Source of the DNA: Oscillospiraceae bacterium
GTDB lineage: Bacteria; Bacillota; Clostridia; Oscillospirales; Acutalibacteraceae
NCBI GenBank assembly: GCA_902796535.1
Contig: CADBPL010000270.1
Location: forward strand, 1-8,833
DNA: 8,833 nt
Reading direction: 5' to 3'
The notes beneath the pieces are model-generated. The model did no database searches. It saw nothing but the letters and a program-made list of their open reading frames with translations, and was not told the DNA's origin. The position numbers and the translations under genes were made by a program. Of this stretch, positions 7,301 through 8,833 are shown in pieces (position 1 is the stretch's first letter; the number at the start of each line of letters is the position of its first letter).

Positions 7301-8113
7301 TTGGTGTATATCACCGTCACCGCCAATGGTTTTGGATAAGACCGTGCCGTTAACGTAGACGTATTGCTGCTTTTCCATGTTCTTTATCTCGGTACCTGTA
7401 GGTGAGGAGATATCTTCGTTATTCAGCGCAAGCAGGTCGGCCAAAGCGATGCAGATGACCGGGCGAACGGCAACGGTCGTGACGTTCTGTGCCATCCTTA
7501 TTATGGTGCCGGCGCTGGAGATGCAGGCGACATTCTTGTCGGAAGCGCTGGAACAGGAACCGTCCGCTGTCCAGTAGTTAGTGTTGATCGAGCCGCCGAT
7601 CATAGTGACCTTCGTTAAGAAGGAATCCGGAATATCGGAAGCAGAGGGGATCGCCATTTTGCCTTTATAGGTTTTGTTTTCGGCGGTGCCGGTGCCGTCG
7701 TTGATCACGTAATGTGTAGTGAAGGTGGCGAGCTTGGTCTGCTTCTCCTCGGTGAAGATGGCAGGTAGGAGTGTATCAGTGACATAGGTTGCCAATGCGG
7801 AAGTCGCATAATCAGGGTAATTATAGCTATTAGTGTTGAACTTGGTAGCAACGCTCTTGATGATCGCTTCCTTCGCAATTAGCAAAACACCGTCGTCGGT
7901 CGTTTTGACGATATCCCAAAGAACATCTTTGTTGTTGTAAGTGCCGAAGCTGACGGTGCCGATCACCTCTTCATTCTCCGCCTGCGCCCTGACGGCGAAC
8001 AGCGACGAAAGCGACGGCAAATGCAGCCCCACAAAGCCGTTCAGCGGCACAGCGCCGAACAGCAGCGCGGCGCAAAGGAACACGGACAGGATTCGTTTGA
8101 TCGATTTTGACAT
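4319..8113 (-). CDS. Large modular secreted surface protein with Ig-like and Flg_new repeats
   Basis: A 1,264-residue exported protein, probably displayed on the cell surface. Order: signal peptide (1-45, likely cut after AQA at 43-45); a DUF6273-like domain (about 51-230: VLWDIVK, LLIAKEAI, NYWTADGS, VAVRPVI); a Big_2-like Ig domain (about 250-348); a second Ig-like domain (about 350-444); an unfamiliar region (about 445-590); a helical, charged region (about 595-725); a beta-rich segment ending in FETNHFSCYAIV (about 735-858); Big_3 (862-936); two Flg_new repeats (about 940-997 and 1000-1076, each with a GYTFK-W core); Big_3 (1080-1156); Big_2 (1164-1246); and a hydrophobic tail VLQWIIIILLFGWLWY. 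No LPxTG motif is visible. Start ATG 8113 is chosen over the upstream in-frame TTG at 8137 because GGAGG sits 8 bases before it. The gene follows the ceramidase-like gene after 33 bases. Ligand or adhesion role is inferred from architecture only. Confidence 0.9.
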   Translation of the reverse strand: MSKSIKRILSVFLCAALLFGAVPLNGFVGLHLPSLSSLFAVRAQAENEEVIGTVSFGTYNNKDVLWDIVKTTDDGVLLIAKEAIIKSVATKFNTNSYNYPDYATSALATYVTDTLLPAIFTEEKQTKLATFTTHYVINDGTGTAENKTYKGKMAIPSASDIPDSFLTKVTMIGGSINTNYWTADGSCSSASDKNVACISSAGTIIRMAQNVTTVAVRPVICIALADLLALNNEDISSPTGTEIKNMEKQQYVYVNGTVLSKTIGGDGDIHQAICYSTTITKDNVTANDFTWTSGDESILKVTGSRFTAYDDRIALNVDVLGVSPGTTTLTVTTSDGASASCKVTVVNNDYYICVYSTSEDLSTNANESFNLAFSLYKNGEPVQDWKKMALVVGNSEVIDISDYKKQKDGQFYVTVSGLKPGVSSLAITDSDTKAYQLLSIKVKDSVLDSCSRRMDHLPAFSPDTFPDCNIPTNAYDFNGLYVNNYSFTPLANEKYKVAFDVYNKKMHLGAVDVFDAQGNWIDSQKISRYEDISSLWDTGEACYRLVTEIADGTLCSYTSYAISKKTSIEVEVPEGGYITISNNVHASPGANMWNCLDIIFFAIEETINLVSANTVKAEEKTIKTVFSKSEQTEKFLKRLTKNAQKASQKITENTAEFYLSSNAEEFEESFVDCFGLTFKDIAKSAVGYGQDVFQDLTGPIGKILKVMFSMTKYIDRIGQGLHMAASYNRPFITLYTPANSKAVTINGVTVQDDNNAVDGDAVLQVFKIAPSDEIEVSLRNKTTFDSYQTYNICFVKNDTEVQPNGKVTVKIPIPEGMKKNTCSVLRQEANGEWTILPAHIEGNYLVFETNHFSCYAIVGKNPTRLEVKTMPAKVSYYPDDILDTTGLTITAFYEDGTQEEISEDLACSPVMLCELGEQTITVDYGNKETTFKVNVVEETYTVKWVIDGQVSEVQYTKGAAIEKPADPKKTGYTFKNWTPDIPATMPEEDLTFTAVWEINQSSLKVDSNGGKWNGSTTAQTFTQNYNTVKTIADPTRTGYTFKGWVLNSNPNGNFANGAYTFGAQAGATDTLTAQWEEIPDVLQSIAVAVSPAKTAYTVGETFDPTGLALTATYSDGSTRTITSGFTCSPTKLNTAGQQTITVTYEGKTATFTVTVDNPAPTQGKVKSVSVGDATINYKASTTIKPTVTADEGVTYTIKYESSNPKVASVDANGNVKGLKKGTATITCTVTDQYGNSVKDTCTVTVKYTVLQWIIIILLFGWLWY
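5281..7080. other. AT-rich central cassette of the surface protein gene
   Basis: Counted by hand in 60-base rows, GC is 37% at 5281, 33% at 6001, 33% at 6181, 30% at 6241 and 30% at 7021. Outside, it is 60% at 4861, 52% at 5221 and 68% at 7081. The right border is very sharp. The segment encodes about residues 345-945: the second Ig-like domain, the unknown and helical regions and the first Big_3. The reading frame runs straight through, so this is a mosaic gene rather than an insertion that breaks it. Confidence 0.75.
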
Positions 8114-8121
8114 TTGACATT

Positions 8122-8126
8122 CCTCC
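8122..8126 (-). promoter_or_regulatory. Ribosome binding site of the surface protein
   Basis: GGAGG on the minus strand, 8 bases before ATG 8113. It decides the start: the longer frame from TTG 8137 would place this site inside the coding sequence. Confidence 0.85.
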
Positions 8127-8146
8127 CAAAAACTCAAAGTCTGATC

Positions 8147-8833
8147 TTACGCGTTAAATTGCTCGACCATGGCGCGGAACGCGTCGGCAATGGCTTTTTG
8201 CGAGCCAAGCCCCATGCCGTTGGTTTCGTGGTAGTGGTTATCGCCAAAGCGGTCTTTATAACCGTTCAGGTACGGCTGCGTGGGGTGCAGCACAAAATCG
8301 TTGGGCGGCACAACGTAGCCGGTCATGTCGTTGGTCACGCCGAAGGCGATCATGTCGTGATCGCCCGCAATGTCGGCCAGCGGCTCGGGGTTGATCTCCG
8401 GCCCCTTGCCCGTGGTGGATTTTTCGGCCGGTTCATAGCCGCCGAACACGGTGCAGACAAAGTTTTCACCGGGCAGCAGCAGAATCTTCTGGTCGCCCAG
8501 CGTCATCAGCGTCATTTCCGATTTCATCGCAATGCCGATATCGCTCTGATCAGAGGGATAGGGCGTAAAGCTCATGACCCCGCGCGTGGCAAGGAAGGTG
8601 AGCACATAGTTGCCCACCGGGTAATAGAACGGCTGGCACAGCACCTTGATTTTCGGGTCCAGCTCGCGGTCGTTGTCGATTTTCTGCACCGCGTCCGCCA
8701 GCATGGCGCCCTGCTTTTTGACGCATTCGACCGGGTCTTCATCCAGCTCCGCCGCGTCCATGCCGCCGATGGGGCCAATGCCGAACAGCACGTCGGCGCC
8801 GGTCTGCGCCTTGATCTGTTCGCGCATGAAGTA
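8147..8833 (-). CDS. Neutral/alkaline ceramidase-like hydrolase, C-terminal part (5' truncated)
   Basis: The frame is open past the right edge, with YF before the Met at 8827, so that ATG is internal; 228 residues are visible. Counting from that Met, the protein shows VLFGIGPIGGMDA (13-25), which matches the place where neutral ceramidases have a G-x-x-GD-x-x-P type segment; MTLGDQKILLLPGENF (about 108-123) with the PGE glutamate at 121; and GVTNDMTGYVVPPNDF (about 163-178) with Tyr171. In known neutral ceramidases a Glu and a Tyr in such segments help bind zinc, with two His from the missing N-terminal half. The family would hydrolyse the amide bond of ceramide or a related lipid. A DNHYHETNGMGLGSQ segment (196-210) closes the protein. 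It is upstream of, and probably co-transcribed with, the surface protein. Family call is moderate because half the protein is missing. Confidence 0.6.
   Translation of the reverse strand, partial: YFMREQIKAQTGADVLFGIGPIGGMDAAELDEDPVECVKKQGAMLADAVQKIDNDRELDPKIKVLCQPFYYPVGNYVLTFLATRGVMSFTPYPSDQSDIGIAMKSEMTLMTLGDQKILLLPGENFVCTVFGGYEPAEKSTTGKGPEINPEPLADIAGDHDMIAFGVTNDMTGYVVPPNDFVLHPTQPYLNGYKDRFGDNHYHETNGMGLGSQKAIADAFRAMVEQFNA

Noticed and set aside
8114..8137. Upstream TTG start for the surface protein
   Set aside because: It would place the strong GGAGG site within the coding sequence, whereas ATG 8113 has ideal spacing and gives a normal signal peptide start (MSKSIKR).

Overview
The window looks like a piece of a gut- or rumen-type Clostridia chromosome (Bacillota, probably Oscillospiraceae/Ruminococcaceae). 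The reasons are the style of the proteins: a xylosidase-like GH3 enzyme, a large secreted protein with bacterial Ig-like and Flg_new (Listeria-Bacteroides) repeats, clean GGAGG ribosome binding sites, and moderately high GC in most genes with an AT-rich island. This assignment is inferred from family style, not from a marker gene.

Plus strand, 1-4080: a 5'-truncated GH3 beta-glycosidase is followed by two closely related ComEC/Rec2-type metallo-beta-lactamase-fold (MBL) proteins and a small three-helix membrane protein of unknown function. The genes are collinear with gaps of 85, 80 and 24 bases and no obvious internal terminator, so they could be co-transcribed. The first MBL protein has no signal peptide. 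The second has a clear one, plus a 50-residue linker before its catalytic core. The gap between the two MBL genes holds a perfect 10-bp-arm palindrome and a second small hairpin just before the ribosome binding site of the secreted copy.

Convergence zone, 4081-4318: a strong hairpin sits just after the membrane-protein stop codon. Its T-rich tail reads on the minus strand, so it best fits the terminator of the leftward operon and probably also helps stop rightward transcription. I see no gene in the rest of this spacer.

Minus strand, 8833-4319: the C-terminal part of a neutral-ceramidase-like hydrolase is followed after 33 bases by a 1,264-residue secreted, probably cell-surface, modular protein. 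Its coding sequence is a compositional mosaic. About 1.8 kb in the middle (about 5281-7080) is AT-rich, while both ends are GC-rich, and the switches fall at protein domain borders.

Together the genes suggest an envelope and extracellular degradation locus: glycan hydrolysis (GH3), possible lipid amide hydrolysis (ceramidase-like), one secreted and one intracellular MBL hydrolase, and a surface adhesin-like protein. No CRISPR array, rRNA or tRNA gene, transposase or phage gene was seen. I found no decisive sign of a wholly new system. The best leads are the duplicated MBL pair with its membrane-protein neighbour and the mosaic surface protein.
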